From Haloechinothrix halophila YIM 93223 (GTDB taxonomy: Bacteria > Actinomycetota > Actinomycetes > Mycobacteriales > Pseudonocardiaceae): a stretch of 64,000 bases of DNA. The stretch lies in contig NZ_KI632509.1 in assembly GCF_000504245.1 (NCBI RefSeq), positions 4,739,502 to 4,803,501 on the forward strand. The letters are read 5' to 3'. The position numbers and the translations under genes are program-made. The notes under the pieces were generated by a model. It ran no database searches and was not told where the DNA came from. It worked only from the letters and a program-made list of their open reading frames with translations. Positions 40,989 through 49,573 of the stretch are shown here, one piece after another. Each line of letters begins with the position of its first letter. Position 1 is the stretch's first letter.

Positions 40989-42824
40989 GTGGAACAGCGG
41001 CCACGGTCTGGCGATGGTCAGCCCGGGCCCGACCGCGCGCCGCGACCAGGGCGTTCCACCCCACAGCCGCCTCAGCCACACCCCCGCCAGGCGCGCCGCC
41101 AGCCGCCGCAGGCGCGCCCCGGCGACTCTGGCCCGACCAGGCGCCGCGCCACCCCACCACCGGCCGAACCGGGCGCCCGACGTCCCCCGGCCAGCCGACC
41201 GGGCTCGGCGGGTGCTGGAGCGACGGCGCGGCACAACGAGCGCGGCCGACCCGGCGGCGCTGGCCGCACCCCGCCGCCGCGCGACCGCTCGCGGCGGTCC
41301 GGCCACGAGCGCTTCTCGCGGCAGGACCGCCGCACACTGCCGCTGCTCGCGACCAAGGTGGCACTGTCACTGGTGTCAATCCTGGTCGTAAGCCTCACCG
41401 GCTACTCATGGGCCGCGGTCGAGGGCTTCCTCGAAGGCGTGGTCGTCGTCGACGTCCTCAGCGAGGGCGCCGGCGGTGACCAACCGGCGGACGGCTCCCG
41501 CGACATCCTGCTGGTCGGCATGGACAGCCGGACCGACGCGAAAGGCAACCCGCTGCCGCAGGAGATGCTGCGCAAGCTGCGCGCCGGTGTCGCGGACGGC
41601 GAACTGAACACTGACACGCTGATCTTGCTCCACATCCCGAACGACGGCAGCAAGGCCGTCGCGCTCTCGATGCCTCGGGACTCCTACGTCGAGATCCCCG
41701 GCTACGGCCAGCACAAGATCAACTCCGCCTACGGCCGCGCGAAGACCACCAAGGAGCGCGAGCTGAGGGACGCGGGCGTCACCGATCCCCAGCAGATCGA
41801 CGTCCAGTCAAACGAGGCAGGCGCGAAGTCGCTGATCGCGACCGTCGAGACGCTGACCGGCCGCACCATCGACAACTACGCCTCGGTGAACCTGCTCGGC
41901 TTCTACGAGATCACCCAGGCGATCGGCGGCGTCGACGTCTGCCTCAAGAACGCCGTGAGCGACTCATACTCCGGCGCAGACTTCGCCGCCGGCCAGCAGA
42001 CGATCTCCGGCGCGGAGGCGTTGGCGTTCGTCCGGCAGCGGCACGGCCTGCCAAGGGGTGACATCGACCGCGTCGTGCGCCAGCAGGTGTTCATGGCAGG
42101 ACTAGCCCGCAAGGTCATCTCGGCGGGCACGCTGGCCAACCCGCAGAAGTTCAGGAACCTCAAGACGGCGATCGAGAACTCCGTCGTGCTCAACGAGGGC
42201 TGGGACATCATCGACTTCGCCAACCAGATGAGCGACCTCACCGGCGGCCAGATCGAGTTCCACACCATCCCGGTCGGCAGCATCGGCCTCGATACCCCGG
42301 ACGGCTCGGCCGTCGAGGTCGATCCCTGGCAGGTACAGCAGTTCATCGAAGGCCTCTCCGGCAGCGTCGATGACCAGAAGCCAGCGGAGACGGACAAAGC
42401 GGGCAACGCCAAGATCACCGTCACGGTGCTGAACGCGGCGGGCGTGACCGGCATGGCTGGCGACGTCTCGGAGCGACTGGCGCAGGCGGGCTTCGCCACG
42501 GGCCAGGTCGGCAACGCCGCGGCGAGGGATGCGACGGTCGTCCGGCACGCCCCCGGCGAGACGGACGCCGCACGGCGGGTCGCCTCGGCGCTGGAGGGAC
42601 CGGCGCACATCGAGGTGGACCCCACCCTGGCCGCGGGCACGGTGACCGCGGTACTCGGTGCCGACTTCCCGCCCCCAGGCCAGGACGCCTCGGCGGCCGG
42701 CGGTGGCACCCAGTCCGGGGGCCAGCCCGCCGCGCAGAACGAGGCGCCGCCCCAGCCACAACAACAGGGCGAACAACCCAAAAACGACACCATCACGGCC
42801 GATGGCGTCACCTGTGTGAACTAA
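40989..42824 (+). CDS. LytR-CpsA-Psr (LCP) family cell-wall transferase with LytR_C domain
   Basis: The 611-residue protein has a long Pro/Arg/Gly-rich cytoplasmic N-terminus (~residues 1-115), one membrane helix (~120-142) and the LCP catalytic domain (~170-400). The last shows ILLVGMDSRTD, ALSMPRDSYVEIP and KINSAYG, and R-x-R late residues in FVRQRHGLPRGDIDRVVRQQ. A LytR_C domain follows (~450-550), then a Gln/Pro-rich tail. LCP enzymes attach arabinogalactan, teichoic or capsular polymers to peptidoglycan. The start is GTG 40989 behind GGGAG; the reading from 40920 lacks a site. Confidence 0.9.
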   Translation: MEQRPRSGDGQPGPDRAPRPGRSTPQPPQPHPRQARRQPPQARPGDSGPTRRRATPPPAEPGARRPPASRPGSAGAGATARHNERGRPGGAGRTPPPRDRSRRSGHERFSRQDRRTLPLLATKVALSLVSILVVSLTGYSWAAVEGFLEGVVVVDVLSEGAGGDQPADGSRDILLVGMDSRTDAKGNPLPQEMLRKLRAGVADGELNTDTLILLHIPNDGSKAVALSMPRDSYVEIPGYGQHKINSAYGRAKTTKERELRDAGVTDPQQIDVQSNEAGAKSLIATVETLTGRTIDNYASVNLLGFYEITQAIGGVDVCLKNAVSDSYSGADFAAGQQTISGAEALAFVRQRHGLPRGDIDRVVRQQVFMAGLARKVISAGTLANPQKFRNLKTAIENSVVLNEGWDIIDFANQMSDLTGGQIEFHTIPVGSIGLDTPDGSAVEVDPWQVQQFIEGLSGSVDDQKPAETDKAGNAKITVTVLNAAGVTGMAGDVSERLAQAGFATGQVGNAAARDATVVRHAPGETDAARRVASALEGPAHIEVDPTLAAGTVTAVLGADFPPPGQDASAAGGGTQSGGQPAAQNEAPPQPQQQGEQPKNDTITADGVTCVN

Positions 42825-42953
42825 CTCGCAGCACTATTCTGGGTTCATTCGCGTCAGGATCCAGCATCGAATGGCTTTCACCTAGTGAGGTCGCCATGCC
42901 GCCTCACTGACGCACCGCTGAACCGGTGCTAGCCACGTGGTTCGAGCTGAGGG

Positions 42954-43529
42954 ATGAGACCAGTGCACCTGGACAGCGAGCACTACCAGCGAATGTTGGG
43001 CAACGAGCTGCGCACGCTGCGCAAGAGCCGCGGCTGGACGCGCAAGCAGCTGAACGCACGGCTGCAGAGCACGATCTCGCTGCAGACGCTTGCCACCTAC
43101 GAGCACGGCACGCGGCAATGCTCGGTCGTCCGGTTCGCCGAGATCTGCCTCGCGCTGGGCGAGAAGCCGCACGACGTGCTGGCGCGGGTGGACCGGCGAC
43201 TGTTCACGACGGCAGCGGACGAGATCAGGGTCGACCTCAGCAAAATCGCGGAGTCCACCGAGCCGACGTTGCTGCCGCTGCGCCGCTGGGCCGCCGACCG
43301 CCTACGGGAGACCGACCCGGCAAGCGGCAACGAGATCACGCTGACCACGGCGGCCATCGAGCGAATGGCCGAGCTGTGCGGCACGACGTCGGTCGAGCTG
43401 CTTAGCTACCTGCGGGAGCTGACCGGACGCCGCTCAGGCAATGGCGCCAGCAGCTCGAACAGCCCGAACGCCGCTGACAACGGCACGGCCGACGGCGGCG
43501 CCACCGGCAGCTCGTATCCGCTGCGGTGA
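42954..43529 (+). CDS. XRE-family DNA-binding protein
   Basis: The 191-residue protein has an N-terminal helix-turn-helix (residues ~15-75): LRTLRKSRGWTRKQLNARLQ and ISLQTLATYEHGTRQCSVVR. A helical middle follows, and the C-terminal tail is Gly/Ser/Asn-rich and low complexity. It resembles a transcriptional regulator that is often paired with envelope genes in actinomycetes; its targets are not visible. It lies 129 bp after the LCP gene. Confidence 0.82.
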   Translation: MRPVHLDSEHYQRMLGNELRTLRKSRGWTRKQLNARLQSTISLQTLATYEHGTRQCSVVRFAEICLALGEKPHDVLARVDRRLFTTAADEIRVDLSKIAESTEPTLLPLRRWAADRLRETDPASGNEITLTTAAIERMAELCGTTSVELLSYLRELTGRRSGNGASSSNSPNAADNGTADGGATGSSYPLR

Positions 43530-43627
43530 GTGACGCCGTCCCCGCGTTAGCCGCGGGGAAAGCGACATTCGCCGGTGGAGCCAAGGCCCAACACAGCGGA
43601 ATATCATTCAGCGCGGCGGAATGTCAT

Positions 43628-45154
43628 TCAGCGCGCGGCGCCCTCGGGCACCTCAGCCGATCGCCTGCCGACCAGCTCGTAGTCGCTGGTATCGACCTTG
43701 CGTGTCTCCAGCCAGTATTTCCAGGTAAACCCGGGCCATAGCGTGCGGTTGACGCCCTTGGCGTCCAGGTACCAGCTGGTGCAGCCGCCGGTGCTCCAGA
43801 CACCCTTGGCCAGCTTGTCCTGGATCTCGCGCTGGAACTCCTCCTGCGCGTCCGAGCGGACCCGCAGCGCCCGCGCGCCGGAGCGCTCGACATGGTTGAT
43901 CGCGCCGATGACGTAGCGCGCCTGCGACTCGATCATGAACACCACGGACATGTGGCCAAGTCCGGTGTTCGGCCCGAGCAGGAAGAACAGGTTCGGGAAG
44001 CCCTCGACCGTGATGCCCTTGTGGGTGGTCATCCCCTTCTCTGCCCACTCGGTGGACAAGTCACGGCCGTTCTCGCCAGTGATGTCCAGGTAGTCGAACG
44101 CGTCGGTGACATGGAAGCCGGTGCCGTAGATGATCGCGTCGACCTCGTGCTCGACACCCGCACTGTCGATGATGCTGCGCTCGCGCACCTCGGCGATACC
44201 GTCGGTGATGACATCGACGTTCTGCCTGGCCAGCGCCGGGTAGTAGTCGTTTGCCTGCAACACCCGCTTGCAGCCCATCCGGTAGTCCGGGGTGAGCTTG
44301 GCCCGCAGCTCAGGGTCCTTGATGGCCTTGTTGATCTGACGGCGGCAGACCCGCTCCCCCGCCTTCATGATCGCCGGATGGCCGTTGAAGCCGATCGCGC
44401 GCGACTCGAGGAACCAATACAGCGCGTTGCGCACCGCCCGTTGCGTGATGGGCGCACGACGGAACAGCGCCTTGGCCCAGCGCGGGACCTGGTGGTCCGG
44501 TTTCGGCATCACCCACGGCGGCGTGCGCTGGAACAGCGTCAGCCGCTCCACCTCGGGCGCGATCTGCGGTACGAACTGGATCGCGCTCGCGCCCGTTCCG
44601 ATGACGGCGACGCGCTTGCCGTGCAAGTCGTAGTCGTGGTTCCAGTCGGCGGAGTGGAACTGCTCGCCCTGGAACGTCTCGATGCCGGACAGCTTCGGGA
44701 TGTTCGGGATGTGCAGCGCGCCGACACCAGAGATCAGATAGCTGCCGACGAAGGTCTCACCGTTGGCTCCGGTAACGGTCCAGGTGGCGTCCGACTCGTT
44801 CCAGGTCGCGCCGGTCATCTCGACGCCGAACCGGATGAACTCGCGCAGCCCGTACTTGTCGGCGACACCCTTGAGGTACTCGAAGATCTCCGGCTGCCCG
44901 GAAAACGCCCGCGACCAGTTCGGATTCTGCTCGTAGGAGAACGAGTACATGTGCGACTGGATGTCGCAAGCGCAGCCGGGGTAGGTGTTGTCGCGCCAGG
45001 TGCCGCCGACCTCGTGCGCCTTCTCCAGGATGACGAAGTCGTCGCGGCCGTCCTTGAGCAGTTGGATGGCCATACCAAGGCCCGAGAAACCGGTACCGAC
45101 GATCACGATCGTCGCCCGTTCCCTGCTGGTTTCCGAGGTTCCGGTGCTGCTCAT
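43628..45154 (-). CDS. Flavin-containing Baeyer-Villiger-type monooxygenase
   Basis: The 508-residue flavoprotein has the FAD motif IVIVGTGFSGLGMAIQL (residues ~16-32), the Baeyer-Villiger fingerprint FQGEQFHSADW near residue 161 and the NADPH motif AVIGTGASAIQ near residue 178. Such enzymes insert oxygen next to a ketone or oxidise heteroatoms. The divergent TetR regulator at 45226 probably controls it through a palindromic site between the two genes. It ends about 100 bp from the XRE gene. Confidence 0.9.
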   Translation of the reverse strand: MSSTGTSETSRERATIVIVGTGFSGLGMAIQLLKDGRDDFVILEKAHEVGGTWRDNTYPGCACDIQSHMYSFSYEQNPNWSRAFSGQPEIFEYLKGVADKYGLREFIRFGVEMTGATWNESDATWTVTGANGETFVGSYLISGVGALHIPNIPKLSGIETFQGEQFHSADWNHDYDLHGKRVAVIGTGASAIQFVPQIAPEVERLTLFQRTPPWVMPKPDHQVPRWAKALFRRAPITQRAVRNALYWFLESRAIGFNGHPAIMKAGERVCRRQINKAIKDPELRAKLTPDYRMGCKRVLQANDYYPALARQNVDVITDGIAEVRERSIIDSAGVEHEVDAIIYGTGFHVTDAFDYLDITGENGRDLSTEWAEKGMTTHKGITVEGFPNLFFLLGPNTGLGHMSVVFMIESQARYVIGAINHVERSGARALRVRSDAQEEFQREIQDKLAKGVWSTGGCTSWYLDAKGVNRTLWPGFTWKYWLETRKVDTSDYELVGRRSAEVPEGAAR

Positions 45155-45192
45155 CGCGCCCCAATCCTTGCTTCGGTCGTTCCCCTCACCGC

Positions 45193-45216
45193 TTACCTTA
45201 CTATCAGTAGGTTACT
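45193..45216. promoter_or_regulatory. Imperfect palindrome between monooxygenase and tetR
   Basis: The sequence TTACCTTACTATCAGTAGGT has CCTTACT facing AGTAGG around a 3-bp centre. It lies in the 71-bp gap between divergent starts, the expected place for the TetR protein encoded at 45226 to control both genes. The symmetry is imperfect. Confidence 0.5.
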
Positions 45217-45225
45217 TCCGGTAGA

Positions 45226-45888
45226 GTGTGTGATGTGACCGCCATCAACAAGCAATCACCCAGTGGACCACCACCCCGCCGCAAGCGCATGCCGAGGGCT
45301 GAGCGGGAACGACAGATGATCGACGTCGCGGTCACCACCTTCGCCGAGCACGGCTACGTCGCGACATCGATGGATGACATCGCCGAGCGGGTCGGCGTCT
45401 CCAAGCCGATGCTCTACGAGTACTTCCATTCGAAAGAGGGGCTGCTGCTCGCGGCGATCCGAGAAGCGCGCACCGCGCTGCGGCAGGCGACCGAACGGGC
45501 GGTGACCGGCGCGACGACTGGCAAGGAAGTGCTGGAGCGCGGACTGCTCGCCTACTTCCGGTTCATGGCCGAGCGCCAGGACGCGTGGTCGCTGCTGCGG
45601 CACGAGCTGTCATTTCTCGGTCCGGTGGCCTCCGAAGAAGTGGAGGCCATCCGCCAGCAGCAGACCGACTTCAACACGTTGCTGATGCGCGCACATCTGT
45701 CCGGCGCTTCCGAGGAGGAAGTGGAGGCCGCCGCGGAGATCCTCGTGGGCGCGTGTGAGCGAATGGCGGTCTGGTACGAGCGGCATGACCACGCCACGCC
45801 GGAACTGGCCACCCAGTACACGATGAACATCATCTGGAACGGCATGGCGTCCTGGCAGGAGCCGGACCGGGGCACAGCGGCGGACTGA
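45226..45888 (+). CDS. TetR/AcrR-family transcriptional regulator
   Basis: The 220-residue protein has a TetR helix-turn-helix: MDDIAERVGVSKPMLYEYFH (residues ~48-67), then SKEGLLLAAIREA. The start is GTG 45226, with another GTG at 45235 equally possible; neither has a strong ribosome site. It is divergent from the monooxygenase and is its likely repressor. Confidence 0.87.
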   Translation: MCDVTAINKQSPSGPPPRRKRMPRAERERQMIDVAVTTFAEHGYVATSMDDIAERVGVSKPMLYEYFHSKEGLLLAAIREARTALRQATERAVTGATTGKEVLERGLLAYFRFMAERQDAWSLLRHELSFLGPVASEEVEAIRQQQTDFNTLLMRAHLSGASEEEVEAAAEILVGACERMAVWYERHDHATPELATQYTMNIIWNGMASWQEPDRGTAAD

Positions 45889-46091
45889 CCCGCTTCATCG
45901 GCCCCATTACTAGACAGCACTCGGCGAATGTCGTAACGACGCTCGCCCGATCGGGTCAATTTCGTGGTTATTCGCGGACTAACCGGTGACGATCGACATC
46001 AGGAGTCGCACGCAGCAGGGTCACACGGTCACACTGCGAACCCGGGCGCCAGCCTGTGAGGCGCGGTGATCGACGTCCATGAGCGAGAGGG

Positions 46092-46517
46092 ATGAACACG
46101 GTGGATCCGATTACGGCAACCTACGTCCACGACGACGCCGACTGGACGATCACGGTATCCGGTCTCGGTAAGGAACTCACCGACCGCGCACCCGGCATCA
46201 TCGCGGCACGCGATCGCGCGGACCAACTGGTTGAGAAGGTTGCCCCGGAGCACGGCGGCAGGACGGTGGTGCACCTGCTCAACGGCAGCGCGCTCGACTT
46301 CACCGCCGCCTACATCGAGGCACGGCTGACGACGTCAGGCGCGCAGTCTGGAGCCGCACAAGCGTCGGGCACTCCGTCGGCGCGCAAGGCCGCGACGGCG
46401 AGCACCGATGCCGCCAGCACGAACTCGGAGGCAACGGCCGACAGCGCGGACGCAGAGACTGCGGCCACCAGCGAGCAGAAGGAACCGGCGGTCGCCACCG
46501 CGGCCACCGGGAGCTGA
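46092..46517 (+). CDS. Small protein with HicB-like N-terminal fold and low-complexity tail
   Basis: The 141-residue protein has residues 1-75 (ITATYVHDDADWTITVSGLG, then APGIIAARDRADQLVEKV) resembling the HicB half-RNase H fold ('a.y..d.gwwv...lpg...a.....A'). Residues 80-141 are Ala/Thr/Ser/Glu-rich and probably disordered. HicB proteins are antitoxins, but no HicA-like partner is adjacent, so it is probably an orphan or regulatory member. ATG 46092 has GAGAGG upstream. The family call is tentative. Confidence 0.55.
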   Translation: MNTVDPITATYVHDDADWTITVSGLGKELTDRAPGIIAARDRADQLVEKVAPEHGGRTVVHLLNGSALDFTAAYIEARLTTSGAQSGAAQASGTPSARKAATASTDAASTNSEATADSADAETAATSEQKEPAVATAATGS

Positions 46518-46640
46518 CGCGGACTGACCCGGACCCCGGGCTCCTCGGCCGCGCCGGGACTTTCGGGGCGCGTGATGTTGATCAACAAGAGGGCCAGCGC
46601 CTAGGCATACGGCATCCAGCTCGGCGCGCGGCCGGAGACG

Positions 46641-46862
46641 TCAGCGCAGGAGCTTGCGCAACAGCAACAGCACGATCAGCACGACGACGGCGATGACAGG
46701 GTACTTCACCTTCGGCTCCTCGAACGTGCTCTTCGCGGTGGTCTTGGCGTCGTCGGCGAGCCGCCTCGGGTTCACCCGCGTGCTGAGCTGGTCGATGTTC
46801 GACGCCAGCGCGTCCCGGTGCTTCTCGATGTCACGCTTGATGGCTTCCTGATCGCGAACCAC
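46641..46862 (-). CDS. DUF3618 small membrane protein
   Basis: The 73-residue protein has the DUF3618 pattern: RDQEAIKRDIEKHRDALASN, then IDQLSTRVNPRRLADDAK, and one C-terminal membrane helix followed by RKLLR. The start is GTG 46862 with GGAGGAGG 6 nt upstream. The longer reading to 46994 would begin in unrelated Arg-rich sequence. Function unknown; such proteins are widespread in actinobacterial membranes. Confidence 0.85.
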   Translation of the reverse strand: MVRDQEAIKRDIEKHRDALASNIDQLSTRVNPRRLADDAKTTAKSTFEEPKVKYPVIAVVVLIVLLLLRKLLR

Positions 46863-47015
46863 GAATCCTCCTCCGTTCCTGGCGGGGTGACCGGCCAACG
46901 CTGCTGCCGCCAGGCCATAACGGTAGATCACGACACGCGACCACACCGCACAGGCCACGCCGTGCAGGGCCACACGGTCACGCCACGGACACAACGGTTA
47001 AGCTCGTGACGATCA

Positions 47016-47092
47016 GGATCCGTAGCCCAATTGGCAGAGGCACACGGTTTAGGTCCGTGCCAGTGTGGGTTCGAGTCCCACCGGATCCACCA
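47016..47092 (+). tRNA. tRNA with anticodon UAG and short variable arm (Leu-type codon, atypical)
   Basis: The acceptor stem GGATCCG pairs with CGGATCC. The D arm is GCC/GGC around CAATTGGCAGA. The anticodon stem CACGG/CCGTG encloses TTTAGGT, giving anticodon TAG. The variable region is only CCAGT. The T arm is GTGGG-TTCGAGT-CCCAC, and discriminator A and CCA are encoded. Anticodon UAG reads the leucine codon CUA, but leucine tRNAs normally have a long variable arm, which is missing here. Confidence 0.88.
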
Positions 47093-47316
47093 CGGCGGTC
47101 GCTGCGTCCAGCGCGGCGGCAGTTCGTCTCAGCGGGTTGGTTGCCGGTGTGGGGAAACCAGGCGGGGGATGGCGTGAACGTAGACGTCGAGCCGGAACAC
47201 CCGAGCCCGAGTCCGGCCATCACGATGAGGAACGCGGCGTAGAGCGGGACGACGGTGACGACCTGGCTCAGCTCGTGGCTGATCTTGGGGATCTGGCCGG
47301 CCCGCGATCGAGTGCT

Positions 47317-47455
47317 GACTCAATCCACGTGCCGTTGCCCTGCCGCCTCCCGACCATCGATGTGGCCTTCAGCCGTCGGTATGCCCCCACCACGGTGTTG
47401 CGTCCCACGGCGAGGGCCGCAGCGAGATCGCGTTCGGGCGGGAGCCGTCACCCAG
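47317..47455 (-). pseudogene. GntR-family regulator fragment
   Basis: On the minus strand the frame reads RLPPERDLAAALAVGRNTVV then GAYRRLKATSMVGRRQGNGT, the core of a GntR winged helix. It has an in-frame TGA two codons before and no start or effector domain, so it is a decayed remnant. Just beyond it (47200-47290) another frame reads VVTVVPLYAAFLIVMAGLGL, a possible piece of a membrane protein. Confidence 0.7.
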
Positions 47456-47495
47456 CGGAGAGCTCACCTCGACGGATGGCAGCCGCCGGTGTGCG

Positions 47496-47648
47496 TCATG
47501 CCCGTCGCGGTAGCGCCCAGGCTCTGTCGTCGACGACCAACACCTCGCCGGGCTGGGCCCGCTCGATGGCATCGAGAAAGACATCGACGCCATCGACATG
47601 CTTCACCGGCAGGGCCGCGCCGACTACGACCTCGGAGCAGCCAGGCAT
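47496..47648 (-). pseudogene. RraA-like protein fragment
   Basis: A 50-codon frame after the C45-family gene reads MPGCSEVVVGAALPVKHVDG then VDVFLDAIERAQPGEVLVVD. This resembles the central part of RraA/demethylmenaquinone-methyltransferase-like proteins ('G.A.tV.........l..ai..a.pGdVlVvd'). The rest of that fold is absent, so it is most likely a gene remnant at the edge of the biosynthetic operon. Confidence 0.5.
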
Positions 47649-47667
47649 CGACGGTGCGTCGTCCGGC

Positions 47668-48690
47668 TCAGCCGAGGTGCCACGAGTGTCCTGCCGACAT
47701 GGCCGGGTTTCCCGGCCACAGCAGGAGCTCTCCCTGATCGGGACGCATGAGCACCGCCGCCACCGTGCGCTCGCGGCGGATGTCGCCCGTATCGGGAACG
47801 CACAGGGGTGGCTGGGAGAGCAGGCGGTAATGCGCGCCCGCGTCGGTGGGGTCCGGGATACCGTGCGCATGGACCGCCTCGAGTCGCCGTACCGACGAGT
47901 TGCGCGCGAACACGTTGAGCTCATCGCGTTCGGCGAACTCGGGATGCAGGAAATGGTTCGTGTGGACCAGCTCGGGACCCCGCAGCACCCGATGTGCGCC
48001 GTCGATGATCTCAACACAGGCCACCTGCTGCCGGTCGCAGAGCATGATCGCCCGTGAACTCGCCAGCGGTAGCTCGCGGAGCACCTCAAGGGCGTGATCC
48101 ACGCTGTCACTCACGTCGAGAACGTGGCGGATCGCCAGGTAGGGAGGCACGCCCGCCCGCCAGGTACCGCCGAGGACGAGATTCAACCCGACGCCGACGC
48201 CCCCCTCGTTGACCCCCAGATAGCCAAGCAGTCCTCCGAAGCTCAGCACCAGCGACCGGTACCGGGGCCCTGAGACGGAAAGGACAGCGACATAGTCATC
48301 CAGGTTGCCGTTCAGGTCGACGGTCTGCGCCAGCACCGGACCGTCGCGCGTCGCGGCATACGTGGTGCAGTCACCCGCTGTCACGCGGCTGTAGCCGAGG
48401 ATCTCGCGGCGCAGTTGTAACAGCCATGCCTCGTCGAAGGAAATCGCGGCACCGGCCGCCAGGCCACGCACCTCTGCCGCCACATCCGGCAGCGCCTCGG
48501 CAGCGACGGCACGGTGCGCGGCGATATCCTCGCGAAGCTCATCCAATGAGACAGCGCGATCGCGCAACTGGCCGATACGTGCCAGCGAGTCGTCGAGAAA
48601 CGCGCGAAGGCGCCCCGACAGCGCCCGGCCGTGTTGGAGTCCGCGAGCATAGGCGGAGCCGGACAGCGTGAGGTGCGTCACCTCACTCAT
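47668..48690 (-). CDS. C45-family (acyl-CoA:6-APA acyltransferase-like) Ntn hydrolase
   Basis: The 340-residue protein resembles penicillin acyltransferase-type enzymes. The nucleophile motif GDCTTYAATRDG lies near residue 103 (Cys as N-terminal nucleophile after self-cleavage). It is followed by QTVDLNGNLDDYVAVL, YLGVNEGGVGVGLNLVLGG and a C-terminal LLWPGNPAMSAGHSWHLG. Such enzymes hydrolyse or transfer acyl groups on amides. The start is ATG 48690, which overlaps the GNAT stop by 4 bp (ATGA). It is the last gene of the hydrazine-type operon, so it may release, trim or acylate the product. Confidence 0.8.
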   Translation of the reverse strand: MSEVTHLTLSGSAYARGLQHGRALSGRLRAFLDDSLARIGQLRDRAVSLDELREDIAAHRAVAAEALPDVAAEVRGLAAGAAISFDEAWLLQLRREILGYSRVTAGDCTTYAATRDGPVLAQTVDLNGNLDDYVAVLSVSGPRYRSLVLSFGGLLGYLGVNEGGVGVGLNLVLGGTWRAGVPPYLAIRHVLDVSDSVDHALEVLRELPLASSRAIMLCDRQQVACVEIIDGAHRVLRGPELVHTNHFLHPEFAERDELNVFARNSSVRRLEAVHAHGIPDPTDAGAHYRLLSQPPLCVPDTGDIRRERTVAAVLMRPDQGELLLWPGNPAMSAGHSWHLG

Positions 48691-49304
48691 GGCACCGCGA
48701 CCGATGCCGTGACGCGCCGCCGAAGCCGCTCTTTGGTCGCTGGCCATTCACCGGCAAGGATCGCGTAGTATACGGCGTCCCTTCGCCTTCCATCGGGCAT
48801 GTAGTTGTAGCTGCGCAGCATGCCTTCCTCGCGGGCTCCGATGTTGCGCAGACCCGCGCGTGCCTGACGGTTGAAGGCGTCGGTCTTGAACTCCACGCGC
48901 TCGGCATCCATGCGTTCGAACGCATGCTCCAGCAGGAGATACTTCGTCCACCCGTTGACACCGCGCCCCTGGAATCGGCGTCCGAGCCACGACCAGCCGA
49001 TCTCCAACCTCCGCTCGCTCTCGGCCATGTTGCCGTAGCTGGAGCTCCCGGCGAACCGACCAGTCAGCTTGTCATAGATCGTATACACCGCACGGGTTCC
49101 TGCTCGCTGATCCGTCAGCATGGCGTCGAACATCGAGTCGAATGCCTCGTCGCTGTCGCCCCGGCCGACGAAATAGGTCCAGATGCACGCGTCCCGCGCG
49201 AGGACGCGCAACGGTTCCCGCGCAGCCTCGCTCACTGGCTCCAGCCGGACATGGTCGTTCTCGAGAACGGCAGACGCCGTATCGCGCCACGCACTCGCGC
49301 TCAT
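48687..49304 (-). CDS. GNAT-family N-acetyltransferase (RimJ-like)
   Basis: The 205-residue protein has the GNAT/RimJ pattern: NDHVRLEPVSEAAREPL, FAGSSSYGNMAESERRLEIG then WSWLGRRFQGRGVNGWTKYL, which includes the acetyl-CoA-binding R-x-x-G-x-G/A-like loop, and VEFKTDAFNRQAR. It would acylate an amine or hydrazine of the product or an intermediate; self-protection by N-acetylation is also possible. It overlaps its neighbours by 4 bp on both sides, and RBS GGGGAGG lies upstream. Confidence 0.85.
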   Translation of the reverse strand: MSASAWRDTASAVLENDHVRLEPVSEAAREPLRVLARDACIWTYFVGRGDSDEAFDSMFDAMLTDQRAGTRAVYTIYDKLTGRFAGSSSYGNMAESERRLEIGWSWLGRRFQGRGVNGWTKYLLLEHAFERMDAERVEFKTDAFNRQARAGLRNIGAREEGMLRSYNYMPDGRRRDAVYYAILAGEWPATKERLRRRVTASVAVP

Positions 49305-49573
49305 CGGACCTCCCCTTGCTCGGTGACGTGCGGGCGAAGCGCCGCCACGACATCGCTCAACGTGCGCATACCGGCGAGGTCGTCCTCGGAGAAATGGGTC
49401 AGGCTGACACTCGCTTCCTTACACAGCGATGTCAGGAAGAGAACCTTGTTGAGCGAGGTGAGGCCGTAGGAACCCACCAGATCCTCCGCCGCGTCCAGCG
49501 ACGCTGGATCGGGCCGGTCACGCAGCACGTGCGAAAGCTGCTCGCGGGCGAGCGTATCAAGGTTGTCGTGCAC
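49301..49573 (-). CDS. Stand-alone acyl/peptidyl carrier protein
   Basis: The 90-residue protein has the carrier-protein four-helix layout with the phosphopantetheine site LVGSYGLTSLNKVL; the attachment Ser is at about residue 40 (TSL in place of DSL). The start is GTG 49573 behind AAGGAGGG, overlapping the AMP ligase stop by 17 bp. It is the obvious acceptor for the acid activated by that ligase. No phosphopantetheinyl transferase is in the window. Confidence 0.87.
   Translation of the reverse strand: MHDNLDTLAREQLSHVLRDRPDPASLDAAEDLVGSYGLTSLNKVLFLTSLCKEASVSLTHFSEDDLAGMRTLSDVVAALRPHVTEQGEVR

Noticed and set aside
47016-47092. Amber suppressor tRNA
   Set aside because: A suppressor reading UAG needs anticodon CUA; here the anticodon is UAG, which reads CUA.
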